A stretch of DNA of 22,915 nt, taken from assembly GCA_964399965.1 (NCBI GenBank), contig CAYNRX010000037.1, forward strand, positions 1-22,915. Direction: 5' to 3'. Positions 14,587 to 22,335 of this stretch are shown piece after piece (position 1 is the first letter of the stretch; the number at the start of each line of letters is the position of its first letter). A program made the translations under genes and the position numbers. Source of the stretch: UBA1381 sp964399965 (GTDB taxonomy: Bacteria; Bacillota; Clostridia; UBA1381). The notes under the pieces are model-generated. The model ran no database searches. It was not told the origin of the DNA and saw nothing but the letters and a program-made list of their open reading frames with translations.

Positions 14587-15135
14587 ATGTCAATACTGGA
14601 GATAATACTAATAGGCGCGGGACTGGCGATGGACGCCTCTGCGGTCTGTCTTTCGGCAGGACTGGTATACCGGGGTCTTACTCGCCGCCAGAAGCTCTCG
14701 ATGCCCTTGGCCTTCGCCCTCTTTCAGGGGCTGATGCCGGTGGCGGGATATTTTCTGGGAAGGATCTTTGCCGATGCGGTAAACGCCTATTCGGGTATAA
14801 TCAGCTTTATCATCCTCGGCATTATCGGCGCCGGCATGATAAAGGAAGCTTTTTCCTCGGAGGATGACTGCCCCAAGAAGCAATTCACGGTGAAAGTGCT
14901 CCTGATACAGGCTGTAGCCACGAGCATAGACGCGTTTGCCGTCGGCGTGGGATTTGCGGTGTCGGGGACGGAGATATTCTCCTCGGCGGCCATTATCGCT
15001 GCGGTGACCTTCGTCTGTTCGCTGGCGGCCGTGTTTATCGGCCAAAAGGCCGGAGAGTATCTGGGCTGCCGGGCGCAGATAGTGGGCGGAGCGATACTTA
15101 TACTCATAGGCCTCAAAGCCCTGTTGGGGCTGTAA
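14587..15135 (+). CDS. mntP: Manganese efflux pump MntP
   Basis: Six-span inner-membrane exporter of Mn2+ (DUF204/MntP family), 182 residues. The protein is an inverted repeat of two three-helix halves, each with the diagnostic acidic motif: GLAMDASAVCLSAGL (about 10-24) and ATSIDAFAVGVGFAV (about 115-129). A short charged cytoplasmic loop (SSEDDCPKKQ) separates the halves. The start at ATG 14587 is chosen because GGAGTG lies five bases upstream; the frame is open 11 codons further back, but that would run into the riboswitch terminator region. It follows the terminator of the manganese riboswitch and is followed at 80 bases by a P2A-type ATPase on the same strand. Confidence 0.93.
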   Translation: MSILEIILIGAGLAMDASAVCLSAGLVYRGLTRRQKLSMPLAFALFQGLMPVAGYFLGRIFADAVNAYSGIISFIILGIIGAGMIKEAFSSEDDCPKKQFTVKVLLIQAVATSIDAFAVGVGFAVSGTEIFSSAAIIAAVTFVCSLAAVFIGQKAGEYLGCRAQIVGGAILILIGLKALLGL

Positions 15136-15142
15136 CGTTTTT

Positions 15143-15182
15143 GAAATAATCGTAAAACGCTGTTGCGTTTTACAATTATATA
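15143..15182 (+). repeat. Lone right-end hairpin of the dispersed element
   Basis: GAAATAATCGTAAAACGCTG...GCGTTTTACAATTATATA matches the last 40 or so bases of the full element (hairpin 5). Stem GTAAAACGC/GCGTTTTAC with loop TGTT (TGTC in the full copies). No flanking duplication is visible, so this may be a decayed copy. It sits in the mntP-ATPase gap, just before the ATPase ribosome binding site. Confidence 0.7.
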
Positions 15183-15214
15183 TAAAATAAAAAATAAAAG
15201 GAAAGGAAGAAAAA

Positions 15215-17857
15215 ATGAATTTCTACACAGAAGACACCCAGTCAGTGTTCAAGGAGCTGGGCTCATCGCCAAACGGCCTATCTCCGCAGGAGGCGGCCGG
15301 GCGGCTGGAAAAGTACGGCCGCAATAAGCTGGCGGAAGCGAAGAAAACACCCCTGTGGAAGCGGTTTCTTTTGCAATTTGCCGACCCGATGATAATCGTG
15401 CTGTTGGTAGCCGCCGTCATTTCGGGTATCACCGCCCTTTATGAGGGCGAATCGTTTGCCGATGTGTTCATCATCCTCTTTGTCGTTATCCTAAACGCTG
15501 TTTTGGGCGTTATTCAGGAAAGCAAGGCGGAAAAGGCTATTGACGCGCTGATGGAAATGTCGGCTCAGACATGCCGCGTAGTGAGAAATGGCGAAACGAT
15601 GCGTATCCCGGCCGAGGAGCTGGTTCCCGGAGATGTGGTGCTTTTGGAAGCGGGCGACGCTGTTCCTGCCGATGGACGTATAATCGACTGTGCGTCGATG
15701 AAGATCGAGGAGTCGGCTCTTACCGGTGAATCGGTGCCGGTGGAAAAGACAGTGAACACTCTCGACTCCAAGGGCGAGGTGCCCCTGGGCGACCGTGTGA
15801 ACATGGTGTATACCGGCTCCAGCGTTGTTTACGGACGCGGCGCGGCCGTTATCACCGGCACCGGTATGAATACCGAGATGGGTAAGATCGCTGACGCCAT
15901 CACCCAGGCGCAGGACGAGGCGACGCCGCTGCAGATAAAGCTGGCTCAGCTTAGTAAGATGCTCACCTGGCTTGTATTGGGTATCTGCGTATTTATGTTT
16001 GTGTTCGCGCTGGTACGCGGCGGTGAATACTCGTTCGATTCCATAATCGCTACCTTTATGATCGCCGTATCGCTGGCCGTTGCCGCGATCCCCGAGGGTC
16101 TGGCGGCGGTCGTTACGATAGTGCTGTCTATCGGCGTTACGAGGATGTCCAAGCGAAACGCGATAATCCGCCGTCTTACGGCTGTGGAGACCCTGGGATG
16201 TACACAGGTGATTTGCTCCGATAAGACCGGTACTCTCACCCAGAATAAGATGACCGTCACCAAGGATTACGGCTCCGACACCAAGCTCCTGGCGCGGGCT
16301 ATGGCTCTGTGTACCGATGCGGAGATAGATTCCAAGGGCGAGATAGTCGGCGAGCCGACAGAATGTGCCCTGGTGGCTTATGCCAACAATATGGGTATGC
16401 CCAAGACCGAACTGAAGAAGGAGTATCCGCGTATAGGCGAAGCCCCGTTCGATTCGGAAAGAAAAATGATGTCCACCGTTCACAGCCACAACGGTTCGAT
16501 AATCCAGTATACAAAGGGCGCGCCGGATGAGCTTTTAAAGGTCTGTTCGCACGCTTTAAGAGACGGCAAGGTCGTTCCCATGACGAAGCAGATAGAAAAC
16601 GAGATCCTGGCCGAAAACCGCGAATTTGCCAACAACGCCCTGCGCGTGCTGGCGGCGGCCTATAAGGAATGGGATAAGGAGCCGGAGACCTACAGCCCGG
16701 CTATCGAAAAGGATCTGGTATTTATCGGTCTTACGGGTATGATCGACCCCGTGCGTCCGGAAGTTGTAAAGGCTATGGACGATTGCCGCACGGCCGGCAT
16801 CCGCCCGGTAATGATCACCGGCGACCACCGCGACACCGCCGCCGCTATCGCCAAGGAGCTGGGCATCCTTACCAGTCCTTCCCAGGCGGTCACCGGTACG
16901 GAATTGAACAGCATGTCTGATGAAGAGCTGGAGAAGAACATAGACAACTACCGCGTATATGCCCGCGTTCAGCCGGAGCATAAGGTGCGTATAGTCAAGG
17001 CCTGGAAGAAAAAGGATATGGTAACAGCTATGACCGGCGACGGCGTAAACGATGCCCCGGCGATAAAGAACGCCGATATAGGCGTAGGTATGGGTATAAC
17101 CGGTACCGACGTTACCAAGAACTGCGCCGACATGGTGCTGGCCGATGACAACTTTGCTACCATAGTAAGCGCGGTCGGAGAAGGACGGCGTATCTACGAC
17201 AACATAAAGAAGGCTATACAGTTCCTGCTGTCCTCCAACCTCAGTGAGGTAATATCGATATTCGTAGCAACGATGATGGGCTTTACTATCATGCAGCCTA
17301 TCCATATCCTGTGGATAAACCTTATCACCGACAGCTTCCCGGCCCTGGCGCTGGGCATGGAGGAGCCGGAGGCTGATGTTATGGAGCAGCCGCCGCGTCC
17401 CAAGCGTGAAGGCTTGTTCGCCAACGGCATGGGCGTGCAGGTAATATGGCAGGGTCTGATGGTGTCGATACTGACGATAGCGGCCTACTTTATCGGCCAC
17501 TATATGGAGCTTGCCCCCGGCGAAAGCTTCTGGCAGCATTTTGCCCAGAGCGCAGACGGTATGACGATGGCCTTTTTGACGATGGCCAACGCCGAGGTAT
17601 TCCATTCCATGAATCTGCGTTCCAAATTCGGTTCCATATTTACGATAAAGAAGCAGAACGTATTCCTCTGGGGTGCTATGCTTATCTCGCTGATATTGAC
17701 AGCGGTGATAATCTTTATTCCGCCCCTGGCAGAGCTGTTCAGATTTGAGCATATCTCGATCACCGAGTACCTCATTTCCATGGGTCTGGCATTCGCGGTT
17801 ATACCGATCGTGGAAATAGCCAAGATCTTTATGAGAGCTGCAAGAAAGCATAAATAA
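15215..17857 (+). CDS. P2A-type cation-transporting ATPase (calcium/manganese)
   Basis: 880-residue P-type ATPase of the SERCA/PMR1-like P2A class, exporting Ca2+ and/or Mn2+ at the cost of ATP. N-terminal cation-ATPase domain (1-70); actuator TGES near 170; phosphorylation motif CSDKTGTLT with the phosphorylated Asp near 336; TGD in VMITGDHRDTA; hinge MTGDGVNDAP near 606-615. Metal-site residues: PEGL in span 4 (near 293), SSNLSEVISIF in span 5 (Asn and Glu), and INLITDSFPALALG in span 6 (Asn, Thr, Asp), all as in calcium pumps. RBS GGAAAGGAAG precedes the ATG. It is downstream of mntP with no visible promoter between, so it probably belongs to the manganese-riboswitch unit; P2A pumps controlled by this riboswitch class are known elsewhere. 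Substrate Mn2+ versus Ca2+ cannot be decided from sequence. Confidence 0.93.
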   Translation: MNFYTEDTQSVFKELGSSPNGLSPQEAAGRLEKYGRNKLAEAKKTPLWKRFLLQFADPMIIVLLVAAVISGITALYEGESFADVFIILFVVILNAVLGVIQESKAEKAIDALMEMSAQTCRVVRNGETMRIPAEELVPGDVVLLEAGDAVPADGRIIDCASMKIEESALTGESVPVEKTVNTLDSKGEVPLGDRVNMVYTGSSVVYGRGAAVITGTGMNTEMGKIADAITQAQDEATPLQIKLAQLSKMLTWLVLGICVFMFVFALVRGGEYSFDSIIATFMIAVSLAVAAIPEGLAAVVTIVLSIGVTRMSKRNAIIRRLTAVETLGCTQVICSDKTGTLTQNKMTVTKDYGSDTKLLARAMALCTDAEIDSKGEIVGEPTECALVAYANNMGMPKTELKKEYPRIGEAPFDSERKMMSTVHSHNGSIIQYTKGAPDELLKVCSHALRDGKVVPMTKQIENEILAENREFANNALRVLAAAYKEWDKEPETYSPAIEKDLVFIGLTGMIDPVRPEVVKAMDDCRTAGIRPVMITGDHRDTAAAIAKELGILTSPSQAVTGTELNSMSDEELEKNIDNYRVYARVQPEHKVRIVKAWKKKDMVTAMTGDGVNDAPAIKNADIGVGMGITGTDVTKNCADMVLADDNFATIVSAVGEGRRIYDNIKKAIQFLLSSNLSEVISIFVATMMGFTIMQPIHILWINLITDSFPALALGMEEPEADVMEQPPRPKREGLFANGMGVQVIWQGLMVSILTIAAYFIGHYMELAPGESFWQHFAQSADGMTMAFLTMANAEVFHSMNLRSKFGSIFTIKKQNVFLWGAMLISLILTAVIIFIPPLAELFRFEHISITEYLISMGLAFAVIPIVEIAKIFMRAARKHK

Positions 17858-17865
17858 AAGTAAAA

Positions 17866-17890
17866 GGCCGTCCCATGTGGGCGGCTTTTT
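17866..17890 (+). terminator. Rho-independent terminator after the cation ATPase
   Basis: GCCG(T)CCC pairs with GGGCGGC around an ATGT loop, followed by TTTTT, nine bases after the ATPase stop. It ends the mntP-ATPase unit. Confidence 0.8.
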
Positions 17891-17914
17891 CTATCCATCA
17901 AATTTTGCCGCACA

Positions 17915-17968
17915 TAAAAACACCGCCTGCATACGAGAGGGGAACATCCCCCGCAGTATGCAGGCGGT
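17915..17968 (-). terminator. Terminator of the Nudix gene
   Basis: A perfect 13-bp inverted repeat, ACCGCCTGCATAC (17922-17934) with GTATGCAGGCGGT (17956-17968), and an inner GGGG/CCCC stem. On the minus strand it is followed by GTTTTTA, fitting the end of the Nudix transcript. The left arm is identical to an arm of the terminator at 22204. Confidence 0.75.
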
Positions 17969-17996
17969 ATTTATATCAGTTGTATCTTGCCCTTTT

Positions 17997-18431
17997 TTAC
18001 AGCGGCAGCTCGTTCTCGTTGATGAACTTTGACGCCGCCAGCAGAAGCCCCTCATCGAAGGTCAAAAGCCTTTTGGCAGCGTCAAGATCTGCCCATGCGT
18101 ATTTTGATACCTCCGATGCCTGAAGAGTCACATCCTCGCCCCTGTCCATGAACAGGAAATACACCGCGTCCTTATCCACGCCCTCGCGCGGAGAGTAGGA
18201 GCTTACTATCCGGAACCCCGGTACGTATTCGGGCGAAAGCCCTGTTTCCTCGAATATCTCCCGTCTGGCCGTCATCAGCTCCGTTTCGCCTTCCTCCGTA
18301 TGCCCCTTGGGAAAGCCCCAATGGCCATCGGTGCCCGGTTTTTGGTTGTATATCACAAGGTATTCGGTATCACCGAGTCCGCGGCGGATTATTATCCCTC
18401 CGCAGGATTTTTCATAGCTCATATCGTTCAT
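17997..18431 (-). CDS. Nudix hydrolase (Ap4A hydrolase/MutT-like)
   Basis: 144 residues. Mg2+-dependent hydrolase of nucleoside diphosphate-linked compounds; the GFPKGHxExGE context and size resemble bis(5'-nucleosyl)-tetraphosphatases. The Nudix box is complete: G43-x5-E49-x7-R57-E58-x2-E61-E62-x-G64-L65. The N-terminal strand SCGGIIIRR and the DAYFLFM-like strand (VYFLFMDRG) are typical. Start: ATG at 18431 has GAAAGG only two to three bases away, while an ATG three codons later has it at about eleven; either is possible. Probably cotranscribed with the SCP2-like gene 57 bases upstream. Exact substrate unknown. Confidence 0.88.
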   Translation of the reverse strand: MNDMSYEKSCGGIIIRRGLGDTEYLVIYNQKPGTDGHWGFPKGHTEEGETELMTARREIFEETGLSPEYVPGFRIVSSYSPREGVDKDAVYFLFMDRGEDVTLQASEVSKYAWADLDAAKRLLTFDEGLLLAASKFINENELPL

Positions 18432-18488
18432 AACCTTTCCGTGTACCGCAAGGCCGGCACACCCGCTGCCCGAAGAAGCGGACGGCGG

Positions 18489-18812
18489 TTATTGTTTTCT
18501 GAACAGCTTTTTAAGCTGCGAGGCCTTTTTCCCATCGCCGAATATCTCCAGCCGTCCGAGAGTAAAGGCCGTCATGAAGTCTATCTCCCCGTCGCATACG
18601 CGGCACAGCTCGCTTGACGGTATTCTGATAACGGCGCAGTTGTCCTTATAGTCGTAAGGCTCCACAAAGACCGCGCCCTTTTGTACCTGTATGTAGAAAA
18701 TTCCTTCTCCCTCGCCGGTGATCTCGACCTGGACGGCCATATCCTCGATCCCTGAGGAATCCTTTCCCGTAATGGTGTTTTTCACCTTGTTGAAAACGTC
18801 CGCGTATGTCAT
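18489..18812 (-). CDS. SCP2 sterol-transfer-like domain protein
   Basis: 107 residues from ATG at 18812, chosen because AAGGAGG lies nine bases upstream; the frame extends 20 codons further, but that part (MRAVLKTPRLL...) overlaps the promoter leader and has no such site. The single small alpha/beta domain resembles SCP2: TYADVFNKVKNTITG helix, VQVEITGEGEGIFYIQVQKG strands, then IDFMTAFTLGRLEIFGDGKK, the part that covers the lipid cavity, and a basic C-terminus. Bacterial stand-alone SCP2 proteins are thought to bind hydrophobic ligands; the ligand here is unknown. It precedes the Nudix gene and has its own promoter. Confidence 0.75.
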   Translation of the reverse strand: MTYADVFNKVKNTITGKDSSGIEDMAVQVEITGEGEGIFYIQVQKGAVFVEPYDYKDNCAVIRIPSSELCRVCDGEIDFMTAFTLGRLEIFGDGKKASQLKKLFRKQ

Positions 18813-18922
18813 TATATTTCCCTCCTTGTTTATTCGGCTCAAAAGGCGCGGCGTTTTTAAAACAGCCCGCATTTTCGGCCTTGTTTTATAAATTTCAGTA
18901 ACAATATACTGTACTTGTTGTT

Positions 18923-18951
18923 ATTATAGCATAAATAAAGTGAATAATCAA
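18923..18951 (-). promoter_or_regulatory. Sigma-A promoter of the SCP2-Nudix pair
   Basis: Minus strand: TTGATT (18946-18951), 17-bp spacer, TATAAT (18923-18928) with TGC giving an extended -10. The leader to the ATG at 18812 is about 105 bases. Confidence 0.75.
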
Positions 18952-19044
18952 GCAAAAATGCAGTGAATTGGTATTCGTTTTTTTATATACCAAGGGTCTG
19001 TGCGACACGGTTCACCGCCGTTTGCGCCTTTGATTAGACGGAGG

Positions 19045-19073
19045 TTGACAACGGTTGATCGCGGGGGTATAAT
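19045..19073 (+). promoter_or_regulatory. Consensus sigma-A promoter of the orphan methyltransferase gene, cut into by an element
   Basis: TTGACA (19045-19050), 17-bp spacer, TATAAT (19068-19073): a perfect consensus pair. The 11-bp duplicated sequence TAATAAATAAA begins inside the -10 box (19070), and the 215-bp element follows at 19081, so the element is transcribed as the gene's leader. Confidence 0.85.
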
Positions 19074-19080
19074 AAATAAA

Positions 19081-19295
19081 TAGTCAATTGCGAAACTTTT
19101 TCGCAATTGATTTCTGGCTAAGGAAGAAAATAAAAGTTCCTTAGATTGGCGGTCTAAAGACCGCTGGAAACTTTTATTTTCGCAATTTTTGACGCGCATG
19201 TCGTCAAAAATTGATTGAGATTCGAGGGTGTCACCCTCGAGTTCCCCAGAACAAGGAAATAATTGTAAAACGCTGTCGCGTTTTGCAATTATCTA
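19081..19295 (+). mobile_element. Full-length 215-bp MITE-like structured element, copy B
   Basis: Begins TAGTCAATTGC and ends CAATTATCTA; terminal inverted repeats match at 12 of 15. Flanked by an 11-bp direct repeat TAATAAATAAA (19070-19080 and 19294-19304; the right copy shares its first TA with the element end). The five hairpins are the same as in copy A, including inner GCGGTCT-AA-AGACCGC, identical hairpin 3, and hairpin 5 at 19259-19292; TTCTGG (19112-19117) can pair with CCAGAA (19246-19251). Differences from copy A are concentrated in loops, or are paired changes such as C19273-G19278 versus T11730-A11735. Its right end lies 14 bases before the GGAGG site of the methyltransferase gene. 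Confidence 0.85.
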
Positions 19296-19321
19296 ATAAA
19301 TAAAAAACGGAGGTGACTTTT

Positions 19322-21208
19322 ATGCGCGCAGCTGCTGGGGAGGACGGACTGACGATAGAGCAGGCGGCGGAGCTTTTGTCGGTATCCGCGCCTACGGTCC
19401 GCAACTGGGTGCGGCTGGGGAAGCTGACGATGGGAGCGGACGGGCGGTTTTGCCGCCGGGATATCGAGGAGCAGACGGCCGCTTCCGCCTCCCTGCAAGC
19501 ACGCCGCAACAAAAAGCGGATCTTCGGTCAGGCGGTCTACACAAATTACAGCCGGAGCGCGGCCAATCGCCGGGCGGCGGAATATATATTGGAAGCATAC
19601 GGGGGTCTTGCGGAAAGCGGACTGCGGGGGCTTATGGCCGCCCTTGCGGTGCAGCTTTACCGAGAGCGGTATGGGCAGCTTGACGATGGCGGCGTATTCG
19701 GGAAATTGATCAGCGGGCTGTGCGCCGGAGCGGAAATACCGCAGATCCCCGACTGCCGGCTGTCGTTCGTCTCCGGCGAGGATACGCTGGGATTTATTTA
19801 CATTTCGCTCCGCGACCTTGGCCGCCGCAAACGGGGCGGGATATACTATACGCCTCCCGAAGCGGCCGGTATGCTTTTGGACAGCCTATCCTCCTGCCCG
19901 GGAACGGAGGAGGGGACGATGCTGGATCCCTCCTGCGGTACAGGCAGCTTTCTCATGGGTCTTGTACAGCGAGGAATAAGCCCGTCCCGTCTTTACGGCT
20001 GCGATATCGATGAGGTCAGCGTGTGGCTGGCACGGATAAATATGTTCCTTCTGGACGGTACGCTGACGTGGGAGCATCTTGTATCCCATATCGTGTGCGG
20101 CGATGCGCTGAAAGGGGCGGTCTCGGGGCAGTTTGCGGCCGTGCTGGGCAATCCTCCCTGGGGATACGACTATTCCCCGGCGGAGAGGGAGTATTTCTGC
20201 CGCCGTTTCCGCACGGCGAAAAAGAGCGGGGCGGAATCGTGCGCGCTGTTTCTGGAAAAGGGGCTGGAGCTGCTGGAGGAGGGCGGCTGCCTGTCCTACC
20301 TGCTGCCGCAAGCCCTGTTCACCTCCGCCATCCACAGGAGCGCGCGGGAGCTTCTGGCGGAGACGGTATCGTTTAAGAGCGTTACGTATCTGGAAAAGGC
20401 CTTTGGCGGCGTGCAGTGCCCGGCGGTGATACTGACCGCGAAAAAAGGCGGAGGTATCTCGCGGTGCCGGGTGACGTACGGCGGGCGCAGCTTTATGATA
20501 AACGGCGGCCGCAGGGAAATATTTTCCTTTACCGCCGATGACAGGGAATACAGCTGCCTGACCGCTCTGGAGGAGGCGGAGAATACGGTCCGTCTTGGCG
20601 GATGCGCCCGGTTTGCGCTGGGGATAGTGACCGGGGATAATAAGCGGTTTTTGCTGGACGCTCCCGAGGATGGGGCGGAGCAGGTGCTGAGGGGGCGGGA
20701 TATCCTGCGGTTTTCGATAAAGCAGCCGCAGAAATATATCCGCTTTACGCCGGAGCTTTTCCAGCAGACGGCCGCCGAAAAGCTCTACCGTGCGCCGCAG
20801 AAGCTTGTGTACCGTTTCGTTGCCGGTACGCCGGTGTTTGCCTGCGATACGGGCGGCAGGCTTACGCTCAACAGCTGCAATATCCTCCTGCCCCAGACGG
20901 AAGGGCTTGATATCCGCTATATCATGGCGGTGCTCAACTCTGCCCCGGCAGCGTTTTTCCTGGCTAAACGATTCCCATCCGTGAAGCTTTTGCGTTCGCA
21001 TATCGAGGCCGTGCCGATACCGGCGGCGGATAACAACGTACAGCGGCGGATAGCGCGCCTGACCGAGGAGATGGAGGAGGATCCTCTAAAAAGGGAGCAG
21101 CTTTATGCGGAGCTTAACGGGGAGATAACGGAGCTTTACGGCCTTTCGCCCGCGCATAGGCGGTGTATAGAGGAGTACGATACGGGAGGAAGGTCGTTTC
21201 TTTTGTAG
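19322..21208 (+). CDS. Orphan N6-adenine DNA methyltransferase with N-terminal helix-turn-helix
   Basis: 628 residues. The start at ATG 19322 is chosen for GGAGG eight bases upstream; a GTG three codons earlier overlaps that site. An N-terminal MerR/excisionase-type HTH (LTIEQAAELLSVSAPTVRNW, residues 10-29, then VRLGKL) is followed by a helical linker. The gamma-class amino-methyltransferase core is of Eco57I/TaqI type: motif X GGIYYTPPEAA (172-182), SAM motif DPSCGTGSF (202-210), acidic GCDIDEVSV, catalytic NPPWGY (277-282). The C-terminal TaqI-like specificity region includes LRGRDILRF and LNSCNILLPQ. There is no nuclease domain and no nuclease gene beside it, so it is either a solitary methylase or an RM remnant. 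Visibly GC-rich, unlike the hsd genes. Confidence 0.87.
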   Translation: MRAAAGEDGLTIEQAAELLSVSAPTVRNWVRLGKLTMGADGRFCRRDIEEQTAASASLQARRNKKRIFGQAVYTNYSRSAANRRAAEYILEAYGGLAESGLRGLMAALAVQLYRERYGQLDDGGVFGKLISGLCAGAEIPQIPDCRLSFVSGEDTLGFIYISLRDLGRRKRGGIYYTPPEAAGMLLDSLSSCPGTEEGTMLDPSCGTGSFLMGLVQRGISPSRLYGCDIDEVSVWLARINMFLLDGTLTWEHLVSHIVCGDALKGAVSGQFAAVLGNPPWGYDYSPAEREYFCRRFRTAKKSGAESCALFLEKGLELLEEGGCLSYLLPQALFTSAIHRSARELLAETVSFKSVTYLEKAFGGVQCPAVILTAKKGGGISRCRVTYGGRSFMINGGRREIFSFTADDREYSCLTALEEAENTVRLGGCARFALGIVTGDNKRFLLDAPEDGAEQVLRGRDILRFSIKQPQKYIRFTPELFQQTAAEKLYRAPQKLVYRFVAGTPVFACDTGGRLTLNSCNILLPQTEGLDIRYIMAVLNSAPAAFFLAKRFPSVKLLRSHIEAVPIPAADNNVQRRIARLTEEMEEDPLKREQLYAELNGEITELYGLSPAHRRCIEEYDTGGRSFLL

Positions 21209-21239
21209 GGCGTTTAACAGAAAATTCATAAAATTTTCA

Positions 21240-21268
21240 TTGCCAGACAATGGTTTGTGTGGTATAAT
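21240..21268 (+). promoter_or_regulatory. Sigma-A promoter of the RlmI/K-like methyltransferase
   Basis: TTGCCA (21240-21245), 17-bp spacer, TATAAT (21263-21268) with TGG as extended -10. The predicted leader is about 50 bases. Confidence 0.78.
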
Positions 21269-21325
21269 CGATATAATAGAAAATTTGGCGCGGGCAGGAG
21301 CCGGCGCCGGATAGGAGGCTTAGTT

Positions 21326-22189
21326 ATGTGGCTTGCAGATGGCTGGCAGGAATACCGGCTCATGGATGCGTCCTCGGGGGAAAAGCTTGAATACTGGGGC
21401 AAATACCTTCTGCGCCGCCCTGAACCGCAGGCGGTTTGGAGCGACAGGGCGATGAAGGATCTGTGGAATTCCTCGGACGCGAAATATTTCCGCTCCTCTT
21501 CCGGCGGCGGTAAATGGAAATTTTATACAGATCTGCCCCCGAAGTGGCAGATACATTATAAGGAGCTTACGTTCAACATAAAACCGATGGGCTTCAAGCA
21601 TACGGGTCTGTTCCCGGAGCAGGCGGTAAATTGGGAATGGTTCGGGGAGATGATAAAAAACGCCCCCAAGCCGGTGAAGGTGCTGAACCTGTTCGCCTAT
21701 ACGGGCGGAGCGACTGTGGCCGCGCTGGCTGCGGGAGCGGAGGTGGTGCACGTGGACGCTTCCAAGGGGATGGTCAGCTGGGCGAAGGAGAACGTGATAT
21801 CCTCGGGGCTGGGAGATGCTCCGGTCAGGTATATAGTGGACGATGTGAAGAAATTTGTCGCCCGTGAAGCGCGCCGCCAGCACCGGTACGATGCGATAAT
21901 AATGGATCCGCCCTCCTACGGCCGCGGACCCTCGGGCGAGGTATGGAAGATAGAGGACGAGCTGTACCCGCTCATCCACGATTGCATGAAGATAATGAGC
22001 GATAAACCGCTGTTTTTCCTCCTAAATTCCTACACTACGGGACTGGGGGCAACGGTTATAAGGAACGTGCTGGAGCTGTCGCTGGTGAAAAGATTCGGCG
22101 GCAGAGCCGAGGCCGATGAGATAGGCCTTGGGATGGAATGCAAAAAAGGGATGATCCTCCCCTGCGGCATCAGCGGCCGCTGGAGGGGA
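21326..22189 (+). CDS. Class I SAM-dependent methyltransferase, RlmI/RlmK-like
   Basis: 287 residues plus stop. Resembles the catalytic half of 23S rRNA cytosine/guanine methyltransferases (RlmI/RlmK/YwbD group). The SAM-binding motif I is VLNLFAYTGGATVAALAAGA (about 118-137), the acidic loop is VVHVDASKGMVSWAKENV, and the catalytic segment is IIMDPPSYGRGP. The N-terminal PUA domain of full RlmI is absent; instead about 90 residues rich in Trp precede the core. The start at ATG 21326 has AGGAGG upstream; an in-frame ATG 23 codons earlier would start at the promoter -10 region and is rejected. The stop is TAA at 22190-22192. Exact RNA target unknown. Confidence 0.83.
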
Positions 22190-22203
22190 TAAGATGACGA
22201 TAT

Positions 22204-22250
22204 ACCGCCTGCATACCGCACAGATCGCGCACGGCGTGCAGGCGGTCTTT
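22204..22250 (+). terminator. Terminator after the RlmI/K-like gene
   Basis: ACCGCCTGCA (22204-22213) pairs with TGCAGGCGGT (22237-22246), extended inward by CCG/CGG, and is followed by CTTTTATT. Its left arm ACCGCCTGCATAC is identical over 13 bases to the arm of the Nudix terminator at 17922-17934. Confidence 0.75.
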
Positions 22251-22289
22251 TATTCACAGAAAGTTCATTTAATATCCCAGGAAAATTCT

Positions 22290-22318
22290 TTGACATCGCG
22301 CTGCTTTTTTGATAAAAT
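22290..22318 (+). promoter_or_regulatory. Promoter-like pair pointing antisense into the amidase gene
   Basis: TTGACA (22290-22295), 17-bp spacer, TAAAAT (22313-22318) on the plus strand, just before the 3' end of a minus-strand gene. It could drive an antisense RNA; no convincing plus-strand gene follows. Confidence 0.45.
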
Positions 22319-22335
22319 ATAGCTGTACGGTAAAC

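Noticed and set aside
15491..17851. Long minus-strand frames (15491-16489 and 16556-17851) opposite the cation ATPase
   Set aside because: His/Arg/Tyr-rich antisense shadows of a highly conserved P-type ATPase; no start signals.
18948..19199. Minus-strand open frame over copy B, with look-alike peptides at 11530-11736 and 11543-11743 over copy A
   Set aside because: The similar peptides come only from the shared hairpin sequence; there is no ribosome binding site, and the frames differ between copies. Not a protein family.
11540..19295. Reading the repeated sequences as a CRISPR array
   Set aside because: Copies are about 7.5 kb apart, over 200 bp long, internally hairpinned and have no spacers or cas genes.
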